Below, piece after piece: positions 44,271 to 52,848 of a DNA stretch of 64,000 nt. A program made the translations under genes and the position numbers. Origin of the DNA: Paenalcaligenes hermetiae (GTDB lineage Bacteria; Pseudomonadota; Gammaproteobacteria; Burkholderiales; Burkholderiaceae_B); assembly GCF_039543645.1 (NCBI RefSeq), contig NZ_BAABKD010000007.1:62001-126000 (forward strand), written 5' to 3'. Below the pieces are notes generated by a model, which was not told the origin of the DNA, ran no database searches, and was given only the letters and a program-made list of their open reading frames with translations. The first letter of the stretch is position 1. Every line of letters begins with the position of its first letter.

Positions 44271-45044
44271 ATGCCTGATTACCATTCCGATGATAAACGC
44301 CGCCGTGGCATTTACTTATTGCCCAATGCGTTTACGACAGCGAATTTATTTGCCGGTTTTTATGCTGTGGTGCAAGCCATGAATGGCCGCTTTGAAATAG
44401 CAGCCATTGCCATCTTTTTAGCTATGGTATTTGATGGCATGGATGGGCGTGTGGCTCGGCTGACAAATACACAATCTGCTTTTGGGGAGCAATATGACTC
44501 AATGGCAGATATTATCTCCTTTGGGGTAGCACCAGCTTTTGTGATGTATGTGTGGGCCTTACAAGACCTAGGGCGTTGGGGCTGGCTGGCCGCTTTTGTA
44601 TTTGTTGTTGGGGCCGCGTTGCGTTTAGCGCGCTTTAATACCAATATCGCTGTGGTAGATAAACGCTTTTTTCAGGGGTTACCTAGTCCAGCCGCGGCGG
44701 CATTAATAGCAGGTTTTGTTTGGCTTTCCGTAGATAACAAGTTGAATATCGACGCCCAACCTTTGGCTTGGGGGGCTTTTGCGCTAACCGTATATGCGGG
44801 GGTAGCGATGGTCTCAAATGCACCTTTTTACAGTGGGAAATCCTTTGCTTTAGGGCGTAGTGTTCCTTTTTGGGTCATGTTGCTATTTGTGCTGCTGTTT
44901 GTTTTTGTGTCATCAGACCCGCCCATCGTCTTATTTAGTTTATTTATTTTATACAGCGTTTCGGGCTGGGTGGTGATGTTTTGGCGTTGGCGCAAAGCGC
45001 GCCAACTGCGCCAACGTAAAGCGACGAATGGCCCTTCGATGTGA
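44271..45044 (+). CDS. pssA: CDP-diacylglycerol-serine O-phosphatidyltransferase
   Basis: Inner-membrane enzyme of about 257 residues that makes phosphatidylserine, precursor of phosphatidylethanolamine. It has the complete CDP-alcohol phosphotransferase motif D-x2-DG-x2-AR-x8-G-x3-D-x3-D (the DGMDGRVAR...YDSMAD segment near residues 56-81) and about seven hydrophobic helices, with a basic C-terminus. This is the type II (membrane) PssA found with ilvC in many betaproteobacteria. A GTG two codons upstream is an alternative start. Confidence 0.94.
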   Translation: MPDYHSDDKRRRGIYLLPNAFTTANLFAGFYAVVQAMNGRFEIAAIAIFLAMVFDGMDGRVARLTNTQSAFGEQYDSMADIISFGVAPAFVMYVWALQDLGRWGWLAAFVFVVGAALRLARFNTNIAVVDKRFFQGLPSPAAAALIAGFVWLSVDNKLNIDAQPLAWGAFALTVYAGVAMVSNAPFYSGKSFALGRSVPFWVMLLFVLLFVFVSSDPPIVLFSLFILYSVSGWVVMFWRWRKARQLRQRKATNGPSM

Positions 45045-45062
45045 TCGTGTTGTCACTGCTGT

Positions 45063-45548
45063 TTACCACAGGTTCCATTCATCAATGACTTGTGGGTCTG
45101 GACCTGGGTGGTAGTGCTGTACTACACCATTTTCATCAAAATACACATGCATGAGTGATTCCCATACGCTATTTTGTTTATAGCGGTAGGACCAGACTAA
45201 TCTTTTTATGCCTCGATAGGGGGTAATGCTTCTTTCAGCTGGGGGACCAAAATGGCAGCGCACTTGCTCTTTAGTCCAAACGCCTATTTGTAGGCGGGCA
45301 AACTCATGATCGGTGAGTACTTGAGAAGCATGGGTGACTTGCTTATTAGCGTCTACCTCTATCGCCCATGCGTAGCGTCCATTAGGTTGTTGTGACCAGA
45401 TATAGCGAGTAGGGTGTTGTGCAGGGCACACAGAGGTGGGCGCACCATAGCGCTGTAAAACCTGTTCGATGGGGGTGCCCGTAGGGGTTTCGCTAATAGT
45501 GGTGCAAGCTCCTAATAGCAGCAGGCAAAGAGCTGAAAGACGAAGCAT
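45063..45548 (-). CDS. Outer-membrane-type lipoprotein with SmpA/BamE-like repeats
   Basis: Lipoprotein of 161 residues. The signal peptide ends in LLLLGAC, a good lipobox with Cys15. Two similar segments follow, the second reading QIGVWTKEQVRCHFGPPAERS then LVWSYRYKQ and VYFDENGVVQ, which resembles the BamE/SmpA fold (a small helix pair then a sheet). Function unknown; it is not BamE itself. It lies alone between pssA and rpsO on the minus strand. Confidence 0.78.
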   Translation of the reverse strand: MLRLSALCLLLLGACTTISETPTGTPIEQVLQRYGAPTSVCPAQHPTRYIWSQQPNGRYAWAIEVDANKQVTHASQVLTDHEFARLQIGVWTKEQVRCHFGPPAERSITPYRGIKRLVWSYRYKQNSVWESLMHVYFDENGVVQHYHPGPDPQVIDEWNLW

Positions 45549-45650
45549 AGTAAATCTCGGGAAATCAAGCTGGATGGTGTAGTATATCCTTGGATATAAG
45601 CGACTTTACGGATTTTAAACATAAGCATCGGCTTTTTGGTTAAAATCCGC

Positions 45651-45656
45651 TATAAT
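45651..45656 (+). promoter_or_regulatory. -10 element of the rpsO promoter
   Basis: A perfect TATAAT lies 74 bases before the rpsO ATG. No convincing -35 is seen 16-18 bases upstream. It would start the transcript near 45663, just before the leader hairpin. Confidence 0.55.
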
Positions 45657-45685
45657 TACACTCTTATCTATTTGTTGTTATTGCA

Positions 45686-45710
45686 CGTTAGGGCATACTC
45701 GGCCCTAACG
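45686..45710 (+). promoter_or_regulatory. Leader hairpin of rpsO, possible S15 autoregulatory site
   Basis: Perfect 9-bp stem CGTTAGGGC (45686-45694) / GCCCTAACG (45702-45710), 7-base loop, followed by CCAGTTTTTC and then the ribosome site. S15 represses its own mRNA in several bacteria through leader structures; this one may do so, but the RNA shape is not the known E. coli pseudoknot in any way I can show. Confidence 0.45.
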
Positions 45711-45729
45711 CCAGTTTTTCGAGGAAATT

Positions 45730-45999
45730 ATGTCTGGAACAAACATCAATAAAGCCGAAGTCGTTGAACAATTTCAACGTGCTAAAGGTGATACCGGCTC
45801 TCCCGAAGTCCAAGTAGCGCTATTAACCGCACGCATTAATGTGTTAACTGAGCACTTCAAGAGCCACAAAAAAGACCATCACTCTCGTCGTGGTCTATTA
45901 CGTATGGTTAGCCGTCGTCGTAAATTACTCGACTACCTCAAAAACCGTAAACCTAGCGCTTACAGTGAACTAATTCAAAAACTCGGTTTACGTAAGTGA
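45730..45999 (+). CDS. rpsO: 30S ribosomal protein S15
   Basis: Primary 16S rRNA-binding protein of the 30S subunit, 89 residues, full length. It has the family core TGSPEVQVALLTARI, HFKSHKKDHHSRRGLLRMVSRRRKLLDYL and YSELIQKLGLRK. GAGGAAATT precedes the ATG. Followed by pnp, the usual rpsO-pnp order, with a structured intergenic hairpin between. Confidence 0.98.
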   Translation: MSGTNINKAEVVEQFQRAKGDTGSPEVQVALLTARINVLTEHFKSHKKDHHSRRGLLRMVSRRRKLLDYLKNRKPSAYSELIQKLGLRK

Positions 46000-46023
46000 T
46001 TCACGGGCATTGCCCCGCGATAC

Positions 46024-46072
46024 AGCCGTGCATGGTGCGAACATAGCTTCGCATGTGCGCGGCTTTTTTATT
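46024..46072 (+). terminator. rpsO-pnp intergenic hairpin/terminator
   Basis: Inverted repeat with arms around AGCCGTGCATG (46024-46034) and CATGTGCGCGGCT (46052-46064), slight bulge, then a T6 run. It probably stops a share of rpsO transcripts and, as in E. coli, may be an RNase processing site ahead of pnp. Confidence 0.75.
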
Positions 46073-46088
46073 GTAAGGATATCTCCTA

Positions 46089-48239
46089 ATGTTCAATAAA
46101 GTGACGAAGTCATTTCAATATGGACAGCATCAAGTTGTGATCGAAACCGGTGAGATTGCTCGCCAAGCCTCCGGTGCTGTTCTTGTTTCTATCGAAGATA
46201 CTGTTATTTTAGCTACTGTTGTTGGCGCAAAAACGGCCAAAGCTGGGCAGGACTTTTTCCCCTTAACTGTTGATTATGTTGAAAAAACCTATGCCGCCGG
46301 TCGTATCCCGGGTGGTTTTTTCAAGCGCGAAGGTAAGCCTTCTGACCGTGAAACGTTAACGGCTCGTTTAATTGACCGTCCATTGCGTCCTTTATTCCCC
46401 GAAGGCTTTTATAACGAAGTCCAGATTATTATTCATGCTTTGTCGGTTAACCCTGAAATCAGTCCGGATATTCCTGCTCTGATTGGGGCATCGGCTGCTT
46501 TGGCTATTTCTGGGATTCCATTCAATGGCCCCGTTGGTGCCGCCCGTGTGGGCTATGTGGATGGCAATTATGTGCTGAACCCTTCTTCTGGCCAGCTCGA
46601 TCAGTCCGCCTTGGATTTGGTGGTCGCAGGTACAGAGGCCGCCGTGCTCATGGTAGAGTCCGAGGCGCAGCAGCTTTCCGAAGAGGTCATGTTAGGGGCG
46701 ATTGCATTCGGTCACGAACAAATGCAAGTAGCGATCAATGCAATCAATGAGCTGGTCGAGGAAGCCGGTAAACCCGAGTGGGATTGGCAGCCAGCGCCTG
46801 TGAATCAGCCTCTTATTGATGCGGTTAAAGCCTTAGCTTACGAAGACTTAAAAGCCGCGTACCAAATTCGTCAAAAGCAAGCGCGTACAGCGGCTGTGAA
46901 CGATGTTTATGCTAAAGTTCACGCTGGTTTAGTCGAGCAAGCGGAAGCCGCCGGTACCGATGCCCCCGATAGTGTCGAAGTCGATAACATTCTCTTTGAT
47001 TTCGAAAGTGAAATTGTACGTGGTCAAATCCTCAGCGGGGAGCCTCGTATTGATGGGCGTGACACTCGCACAGTGCGTCCTATTTCTATTCGCTTGGGGG
47101 TATTACCACGTGCGCATGGGAGCGTTCTCTTTACGCGTGGTGAAACCCAAGCTTTGGTGGTAGCAACTTTGGGCACGAAGCAAGACGAGCAGATTATTGA
47201 TTCCGTGATGGGCGAGTCGCGTGATCGTTTTATGCTGCATTACAACTTCCCTCCGTTTGCTACTGGTGAAACCGGGCGTTTTGGGGCACCTAAACGTCGT
47301 GAAATTGGTCACGGCAACTTAGCTAAGCGTGCATTGACTCCATTATTGCCTAGCCCAGAAGACTTCCAGTATTCCATTCGTGTAGTTTCTGAGATCACCG
47401 AGTCCAACGGTTCGTCTTCCATGGCGTCTGTATGTGGTGGCTCGCTATCCATGATGGATGCGGGTGTGCCCATGGCAGATCACGTGGCGGGTGTAGCAAT
47501 GGGGCTAATTAAAGAGGGTGGTAAATTCGCCGTTCTGACCGATATTTTGGGTGACGAAGACCATTTAGGTGATATGGATTTTAAAGTGGCTGGTACCGAA
47601 GCAGGTATTACAGCACTGCAAATGGATATTAAAATCCAGGGTATTACCACTGAAATCATGCAGGTGGCCTTGGCTCAAGCCAAAGAGGGTCGCTTACATA
47701 TTTTAGGAAAAATGAAAGAGGCGCTCGAGGGCTCGCGTACAGAGCTATCCGCTTTTGCTCCTCGCATGCTCACCCTTAAAATCAATCCCGATAAAATCCG
47801 CGATGTCATCGGTAAGGGCGGGGCAACGATTCGCAGCCTAACCGAAGAAACCGGTACACAGATTGACATTGGTGAAGACGGCACCATTACTATTTCAAGT
47901 GCTGACTTGGATAAAGCCCAAGAAGCAGAGCGTCGTATTAAAGAGCTCACAGCCGAAGTCGAAGTGGGTCAAGAATACGAGGGGCCAGTGATGCGTGTAT
48001 TGGACTTTGGTGCTATTGTTCAAGTCCTGCCTGGTAAAGATGGCCTATTGCACATTTCTGAAATTGCTAACTACCGTATCAATAACATTAATGATGTATT
48101 GGCGGTGGGGCAGCAGGTTCGTGTTAAGGTTATCGAAGCCGATGACAAGGGTCGCTTACGCTTGTCGATGAAAGCCATTGGTGGCATCGAAGCCCAAGGC
48201 GGTCCTCAGGGCCCTAAAGACACCAAAGAAAACGAGTAA
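46089..48239 (+). CDS. pnp: Polynucleotide phosphorylase
   Basis: 3'-to-5' phosphorolytic exoribonuclease and degradosome partner, 716 residues. Two RNase PH domains (about 1-140 and 310-545) flank the helical linker. A KH domain (about 555-612) has the IGKGGATIRSLTEETG loop, and an S1 domain (about 620-690) reads YEGPVMRVLDFGAIVQVLPGKDGLLHIS. It is downstream of rpsO behind a hairpin and is probably regulated by RNase III/PNPase processing of its leader, as in enterobacteria. Confidence 0.98.
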   Translation: MFNKVTKSFQYGQHQVVIETGEIARQASGAVLVSIEDTVILATVVGAKTAKAGQDFFPLTVDYVEKTYAAGRIPGGFFKREGKPSDRETLTARLIDRPLRPLFPEGFYNEVQIIIHALSVNPEISPDIPALIGASAALAISGIPFNGPVGAARVGYVDGNYVLNPSSGQLDQSALDLVVAGTEAAVLMVESEAQQLSEEVMLGAIAFGHEQMQVAINAINELVEEAGKPEWDWQPAPVNQPLIDAVKALAYEDLKAAYQIRQKQARTAAVNDVYAKVHAGLVEQAEAAGTDAPDSVEVDNILFDFESEIVRGQILSGEPRIDGRDTRTVRPISIRLGVLPRAHGSVLFTRGETQALVVATLGTKQDEQIIDSVMGESRDRFMLHYNFPPFATGETGRFGAPKRREIGHGNLAKRALTPLLPSPEDFQYSIRVVSEITESNGSSSMASVCGGSLSMMDAGVPMADHVAGVAMGLIKEGGKFAVLTDILGDEDHLGDMDFKVAGTEAGITALQMDIKIQGITTEIMQVALAQAKEGRLHILGKMKEALEGSRTELSAFAPRMLTLKINPDKIRDVIGKGGATIRSLTEETGTQIDIGEDGTITISSADLDKAQEAERRIKELTAEVEVGQEYEGPVMRVLDFGAIVQVLPGKDGLLHISEIANYRINNINDVLAVGQQVRVKVIEADDKGRLRLSMKAIGGIEAQGGPQGPKDTKENE

Positions 48240-48290
48240 ATTTCGCAAGCACGGGTTTTCTGTTAAAACAGAAAATCCATTGGTGTAAAG

Positions 48291-48317
48291 AAAAGCTGAG
48301 TACGCTCAGCTTTTTTT
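48291..48317 (+). terminator. Intrinsic terminator after pnp
   Basis: Perfect 10-bp stem AAAAGCTGAG (48291-48300) / CTCAGCTTTT (48305-48314), loop TACG, ending in T7. A second AT-rich dyad (TTTTCTGTT / AACAGAAAA) lies just upstream. Confidence 0.92.
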
Positions 48318-48330
48318 ATACGCAAAACAA

Positions 48331-48370
48331 ATATAAAAAGCCCTGACAAGTTTTTACCTGTCAGGGCTTT
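48331..48370 (-). terminator. Intrinsic terminator after tRNA-Leu(TAA)
   Basis: Perfect 12-bp stem AAAGCCCTGACA (48337-48348) / TGTCAGGGCTTT (48359-48370); on the minus strand it is followed by T-rich TTTATATTT. It ends the two-tRNA transcript. Confidence 0.88.
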
Positions 48371-48376
48371 GAATTT

Positions 48377-48463
48377 TGGTGCATCCACCCGGAATCGAAC
48401 CGGGACGAACTTGCGTTCGAGGGATTTTAAGTCCCTTGCGTCTACCTATTCCGCCATGGATGC
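48377..48463 (-). tRNA. tRNA-Leu(TAA)
   Basis: Minus-strand cloverleaf with acceptor GCATCCA / TGGATGC, discriminator A, encoded CCA; anticodon loop CTTAAAA in the stem GGGA/TCCC gives anticodon TAA. Long variable arm CGAACGCAAGTTCG, typical of class II tRNA-Leu. 87 bases. Shares a transcript with the tRNA-Ser(TGA) 14 bases upstream. Confidence 0.95.
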
Positions 48464-48477
48464 GGCGCTGTGTGTTG

Positions 48478-48567
48478 TGGCGGAAGCGGTGAGATTCGAA
48501 CTCACGGATGGGTTACCCCATCGCTGGTTTTCAAGACCAGTCCATTCAACCACTCTGGCACGCTTCC
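48478..48567 (-). tRNA. tRNA-Ser(TGA)
   Basis: Minus-strand cloverleaf with acceptor GGAAGCG / CGCTTCC, discriminator G, encoded CCA; anticodon loop CTTGAAA in the stem CTGGT/ACCAG gives TGA. Long variable arm GATGGGGTAACCCATC. 90 bases. First of the tRNA-Ser/tRNA-Leu pair. Confidence 0.95.
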
Positions 48568-48732
48568 GGTGCCTAATCACACATATTTAGTAGTTGCTAT
48601 AACTGCTAAAAAAATAATATTAACCGATTAAAATAAATTTGTCACGTTTTTTTTATAAAAGTACGGAAAATAGAGCAAAATACTGAATTACAATGTAATC
48701 AGTCTCGATTTAAAGCCATTTAAGGAGGAAAT

Positions 48733-49719
48733 ATGACCAACACCATGTTAGCTGTAGAAATCACCGCCCCAGGTGGTCCCGAGGTATTGCAGCCTACGCA
48801 GCGTCCGATGCCTACTCTAGCAGCAGGTCAGGTTTTGATCCAGGTTGCGGCCGCAGGTGTTAACCGCCCCGATGTGTTTCAGCGTAAAGGGGCTTATCCT
48901 GCTCCGGCCGGTGCCTCAGATCTGCCAGGGCTAGAGGTGGCTGGCACCTTGATAGCGGGGGATTTGCGCGGGACGAGCTTAAAAATAGGGGATACGGTTT
49001 GTGCTTTACTGCCCGGCGGGGGGTATGCTGAGTTTGCTGCTGTTGACGCCTCGCATTGTTTACCCGTGCCAAAAGGCTTGTCTTTAACCGAAGCCGCTGG
49101 CATTCCTGAAACTTTTTTTACGGTCTATAGCAATGTTTGGATGCGTGCTCAGTTACAAGCAGGCGAAAGCCTTTTAGTGCATGGTGGGGCGAGTGGTATT
49201 GGTACTACCGCCATTCAGCTTGCCGTTGCTAAAGGTCATCAGGTTTTTGCGACGGTGGGGTCAGATGAGCGAGTTCAAGCTGTAGAGCAGCTAGGCGCGA
49301 TTGGTATTAACTATAAAACGCAATCTTTTGAAGAGGTGGTGTTAGCGCATACACATGGTCGGGGTGTTGATGTCATTCTAGACATGGTGGCCGGGGATTA
49401 TTTAAATCGAGATCTAGCGTGTTTGGCGGATGATGGGCGTATTGTTGTGATTGCGCTCTTAGGGGGAGCTAAAGCGCAGCTGGATGCTGGGCAAATCTTA
49501 CGCCGTCGTTTAACAATTACAGGCTCTACCCTGCGCCCCAGAGAATCCGCTTTTAAAGCTCAGGTAGCACAAGCCTTATATCAAGAGGTTTGGCCCTTAC
49601 TCGAACAGGGGAAAGTTAAACCATTAATTTATCAAACCTTTCCTTTGGCAGAGGCTGCACAGGCGCATGCCTTAATGGAAAGGGGGGATCAGATCGGTAA
49701 AATTATTCTGGCTGTCTAG
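48733..49719 (+). CDS. NAD(P)H-quinone oxidoreductase, PIG3/Qor family
   Basis: Zinc-free medium-chain reductase of 328 residues. An N-terminal GroES-like domain has AAGVNRPDVFQRKGAYP, followed by a Rossmann domain with VHGGASGIGTTAIQLA. This PIG3-like branch reduces quinones with NADPH. TAAGGAGG gives a strong ribosome site. Next to tpiA; the gene pair is common in betaproteobacteria, without known functional link. Confidence 0.9.
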   Translation: MTNTMLAVEITAPGGPEVLQPTQRPMPTLAAGQVLIQVAAAGVNRPDVFQRKGAYPAPAGASDLPGLEVAGTLIAGDLRGTSLKIGDTVCALLPGGGYAEFAAVDASHCLPVPKGLSLTEAAGIPETFFTVYSNVWMRAQLQAGESLLVHGGASGIGTTAIQLAVAKGHQVFATVGSDERVQAVEQLGAIGINYKTQSFEEVVLAHTHGRGVDVILDMVAGDYLNRDLACLADDGRIVVIALLGGAKAQLDAGQILRRRLTITGSTLRPRESAFKAQVAQALYQEVWPLLEQGKVKPLIYQTFPLAEAAQAHALMERGDQIGKIILAV

Positions 49720-49795
49720 GCATAGGCTAGGGCGACAGGCTACAATAATGGGTTTGAGAATAATTGTGGTGTAAACCACACAACCGGGTTTTTGT

Positions 49796-50536
49796 ATGAC
49801 TAAAAAACGATTAGTAATGGGTAACTGGAAAATGCATGGGTCTTTGGACCAAAATGCGCAGTTACTAAATCAGCTCATCGCTGACCTAGGCAATGCCCAC
49901 TCACAGACAGATATTGTTGTGTGCGCACCACACCCTTATTTAGCCCAGTTACAACAGCTTTTGTCGGGTTCGCCCATCCAATGGGGGGCTCAAAACATGA
50001 GCGAGCACGAAGCGGGGGCATTCACAGGCGAAGTCTCTGCCACCATGCTAAAAGATTTTGGGTGCCAATGGGTGTTGCTCGGGCATTCTGAGCGTCGCGC
50101 ATTATATGGCGAGACCGATACACTGGTTTTAGCTAAAACGCAGGCCGCCTTGCAGGCCGGACTGACACCGGTGGTTTGTGTCGGTGAAACAGAAGCCGAA
50201 CATGAGCAAAACCAAACCCAGTCGGTGATTTTGCAGCAGCTCCAGCAGTTATTAGAATTAAGCCCTGATTTATTGCGCCGATTGGTCATTGCGTACGAGC
50301 CGGTATGGGCAATAGGAACAGGGAAAAGTGCAAGCCCCGAGCAAGCCCAAAGCGTACATGCTTATATTCGTGGTTTATTACAACAGGCCGAAGCCCCCAA
50401 CGTACGTATCCTATATGGCGGCAGTGTAAATCCAACAAATGCAGCCGATTTGTTTAAAATGCCTGATATTGATGGTGCTTTGGTTGGCGGGGCTTCTTTA
50501 AAAGCCAACGATTTTTTATCTATAGCGGCCGCCTAA
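49796..50536 (+). CDS. tpiA: Triosephosphate isomerase
   Basis: Glycolytic TIM-barrel enzyme of 246 residues that interconverts dihydroxyacetone phosphate and glyceraldehyde 3-phosphate. N-terminal GNWKMHG (with the catalytic Lys), LLGHSERR (catalytic His), AYEPVWAIGTGKSASPEQAQ (catalytic Glu and loop 6) and GGSVNPTNA are all intact. It is 20 bases before secG, the usual tpiA-secG order. Confidence 0.98.
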   Translation: MTKKRLVMGNWKMHGSLDQNAQLLNQLIADLGNAHSQTDIVVCAPHPYLAQLQQLLSGSPIQWGAQNMSEHEAGAFTGEVSATMLKDFGCQWVLLGHSERRALYGETDTLVLAKTQAALQAGLTPVVCVGETEAEHEQNQTQSVILQQLQQLLELSPDLLRRLVIAYEPVWAIGTGKSASPEQAQSVHAYIRGLLQQAEAPNVRILYGGSVNPTNAADLFKMPDIDGALVGGASLKANDFLSIAAA

Positions 50537-50555
50537 ACGGCTCGGAGAATATTTC

Positions 50556-50969
50556 ATGGAATGGTTATCTTCCGTTTTACAAGCAGTGCAAGTCATTGCC
50601 TCTCTATCTATTATTGGTTTGGTGCTTTTACAACAGGGTAAAGGCGCGGATATGGGCTCTGCCTTTGGGGCTGGGGCCTCGGGTAGTGTGTTTGGTGCAG
50701 CAGGTGCGGCTAACTTTTTATCACGGATGACGAAATGGGCGGCGATTGTGTTCTTTGTCGCTACAGGGGGCTTAGCATGGGTAGCTCATCATCCAGTGCG
50801 TGTCGAGGCCGAGAGCAGCATTATGCAGGGCTTTGAGCCAGCTATTCCTGGTGGTGTTGTTGCACCAGTACAACAACCAGAAAATAATTTAAGTGTGCCT
50901 TCTGTGCCCAGCGCAGTGGACGCGGTGCCTAATGTAGAAAACACAAGCCCAGCAGAGCAACAAGATTAA
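50556..50969 (+). CDS. secG: Preprotein translocase subunit SecG
   Basis: Small inner-membrane subunit of the SecYEG channel, 137 residues. Two hydrophobic segments (about 4-28 and 50-72) flank the conserved GLVLLQQGKGADMGSAFGAGASGSVFG loop. The C-terminal half is a low-complexity Pro/Val/Glu tail of variable length, normal for the family. Coupled to tpiA, followed by a terminator and tRNA-Leu(GAG); nuo genes follow after the porin. Confidence 0.96.
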   Translation: MEWLSSVLQAVQVIASLSIIGLVLLQQGKGADMGSAFGAGASGSVFGAAGAANFLSRMTKWAAIVFFVATGGLAWVAHHPVRVEAESSIMQGFEPAIPGGVVAPVQQPENNLSVPSVPSAVDAVPNVENTSPAEQQD

Positions 50970-50993
50970 TTTGTTGTTTTTTTTATACGAACC

Positions 50994-51036
50994 AGGGTGG
51001 TTTTGTCGTTTTTTTGCTGGAAACCATCCTTTTTTG
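50994..51036 (+). terminator. Intrinsic terminator after secG
   Basis: Ten-pair stem with one G-T pair, AGGGTGGTTT (50994-51003) / AAACCATCCT (51021-51030), 17-base loop, followed by a T-rich run. Confidence 0.75.
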
Positions 51037-51046
51037 TGAAAATGGT

Positions 51047-51054
51047 GCTATAGT
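51047..51054 (+). promoter_or_regulatory. Extended -10 promoter of tRNA-Leu(GAG)
   Basis: GCTATAGT preceded by T, read as TG-C-TATAGT, an extended -10, lies 36 bases before the tRNA gene and fits transcription start near 51061. No strong -35 was found, which is usual for extended -10 promoters. Confidence 0.45.
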
Positions 51055-51090
51055 TTAAATCTTGTTGTTTGGCGCGTTAGCGCAGACAAT

Positions 51091-51175
51091 GCCGACGTGG
51101 TGGAATTGGTAGACACGCTATCTTGAGGGGGTAGTGGCGAAAGCTGTGCGAGTTCGATTCTCGCCGTCGGCACCA
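51091..51175 (+). tRNA. tRNA-Leu(GAG)
   Basis: Plus-strand cloverleaf with acceptor GCCGACG / CGTCGGC, discriminator A, encoded CCA; anticodon loop CTTGAGG in the stem CTAT/GTAG gives GAG. Class II variable arm TGGCGAAAGCTGT and T arm GAGTTCGATTCTC. 85 bases. Confidence 0.95.
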
Positions 51176-51182
51176 GAATACT

Positions 51183-51209
51183 AAAAACCGAGCCTGGCTC
51201 GGTTTTTTT
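51183..51209 (+). terminator. Intrinsic terminator after tRNA-Leu(GAG)
   Basis: Perfect 10-bp stem AAAAACCGAG (51183-51192) / CTCGGTTTTT (51198-51207), 5-base loop, in a T-run. Confidence 0.92.
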
Positions 51210-51540
51210 ATGCTTGCATATTTATGCCGATACAGGCTTAAATAGAATCAACACTTCACTGCTTTGGTTGAAGTGATGCACGTCAAAGCAAATGCATGGA
51301 CTGGCTGTTTTACATAACCCGAGCTAAATCTGGGTTGTGGCAACAAAACCACGAAATGTTGTGGTTAAGCAACGAAAAAGCAGGAATATGTCGGTTTTTC
51401 GCTGCAAACCATAGCCAGTAGGCCAGAATTTTGCTGCAATAGCATCAACTTCCCATTGCGGAGTTAGAAAGAGCAGTAGCACACAAATTGATTGTTGGGC
51501 TGCTCTGATTTACTCAAAAAATCCACGGAGATTTCACAAA
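51210..51540 (+). promoter_or_regulatory. Structured leader region of the porin gene
   Basis: A 331-base gap with no gene but several inverted repeats: CACTTCA/TGAAGTG (51252-51275), AACCC/GGGTT (51316-51336), AACCAC/GTGGTT (51347-51366) and GAGCAG/CTGCTC (51471-51505). Only one of these is near the start codon. Porin mRNAs often have long leaders controlled by small RNAs, and this region could be one; the promoter position is not clear. Confidence 0.4.
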
Positions 51541-52727
51541 TGAAAAAGACTCTGCTCGCTGCTGCTCTGATGGCCGGTTTTGCTGGCATCGCTCAAGCAG
51601 AAACTTCTGTAACTCTATACGGTATCCTTGACGGTGGTATCGGTTTCCAGCAAATTAAAGGTTCTGTTAACCCTGTACTTAATGACGAGGGTGAAGTTGT
51701 TGGTAATCCTTACTCTAATACGCGTGGTCAGGACTTCAAAAACAAGCGTACTGGTTTGATCGGTGGTATTCAGTCCGGTAACCGTTGGGGTCTAAAAGGT
51801 TCCGAGGATCTAGGTAACGGCCTACGTGCTGTATTCGTACTAGAGAGCGGTTTCAACATCGCTAACGGTAACCAAGCTCAAGGTGGTCGTTTGTTCGGTC
51901 GTCAAGCCACTTTAGGTTTGGCTGGTGACAGCTGGGGTCAACTAGACCTAGGTCGTCAAACCAACATCGCCTCCAAATACATCCCTGGTGTGGGTGATCC
52001 TTTTGGTGGTGGTTTCGACCAAGCTAACATCGGTGGTGCTTTGTCTGCAGCGAACACCGCTCGTTACGACAACATGGTCATGTACCAAACCCCTAACTTC
52101 TCTGGCTTCCAGTTTGGTGTGGGTTACTCTACCAACGTTGATGCTAAAGACGGCGACGATTGGGATCGTGACGGTAACAAAAACAACAAGGCAGGTTGGA
52201 CAACCGGTCTACGTTATGTAAACGGCCCTATCGGTGCGGCGCTATCTTACGATCAGTTTAAGGACCGTAATGGCATTAAAGCTAACGATGTAGGTAATGT
52301 AACGGCTAAAGCTTGGGCAGCGGCTTTCAGCTACGACTTCGAGGTTGTTAAGCTACACCTAGCTGGTGGTCAAACACGCGACGGTATGTTTGCAACACAG
52401 TCCTACGCTGATGAGAGCTTCTTGCCTAGCTTCCAGGGTTTGAAAGGTCTACGTGTTAACTCCTACCTAGCTGGTCTAAGCGCTCCTGTGGGTGCTGGTA
52501 AAGTAATGGCCTCCTGGCACATGGCTGACCTAGACAAAGCGCCTGAGGCTGTCCGTAATCTGTCTGGCCTCGAGTTCAAAAAACAGCACACATACAGCTT
52601 GGGTTACACACACCCCCTATCCAAGCGCACCAATGTGTACGCAATTGGTTCTTACGCCAAAAACGTTCAGTTTGCACCTGATGCCAAATCCACTTTGGTT
52701 GGTGTAGGCCTACGTCACCAGTTCTAA
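51541..52727 (+). CDS. Outer-membrane porin (Porin_4 type)
   Basis: General trimeric diffusion porin, 395-residue precursor. A typical signal peptide (MKKTLLAAALMAGFAGIAQA, cleavage after AQA near residue 20) is followed by TSVTLYGILDGGIGF, a betaproteobacterial porin start, an LGLAGDSWGQLDLGRQ turn, alternating aromatic strands and a terminal VGVGLRHQF ending in Phe, the assembly signal. The ATG at 51541 has CGGAG upstream; an upstream in-frame start lacks a signal peptide. Codon use is strongly biased, as in highly expressed genes. Confidence 0.96.
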
Positions 52728-52766
52728 TTGTTTAACGCAGATGACTGCGTTGCAATACACTGGAAT

Positions 52767-52796
52767 AAAAAGCCACTCTTCGGAGTGGCTTTTTTT
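52767..52796 (+). terminator. Intrinsic terminator after the porin gene
   Basis: Perfect 12-bp stem AAAAAGCCACTC (52767-52778) / GAGTGGCTTTTT (52783-52794) closed by a TTCG tetraloop, with further T residues. Very strong. Confidence 0.95.
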
Positions 52797-52848
52797 ATGC
52801 CTATAAGTCATCAAAGTGTTGTTTTATATAGTACATTATCTGGGGTTT

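Noticed and set aside
48369..48590. Plus-strand open frame of 73 codons
   Set aside because: It lies over the two minus-strand tRNA genes; its sequence is the reverse complement of tRNA arms, a familiar false gene.
30066..51175. tRNA genes as integration sites of a genomic island
   Set aside because: No integrase, direct repeat of a tRNA end, or foreign gene cargo is found next to any of the four tRNA genes.
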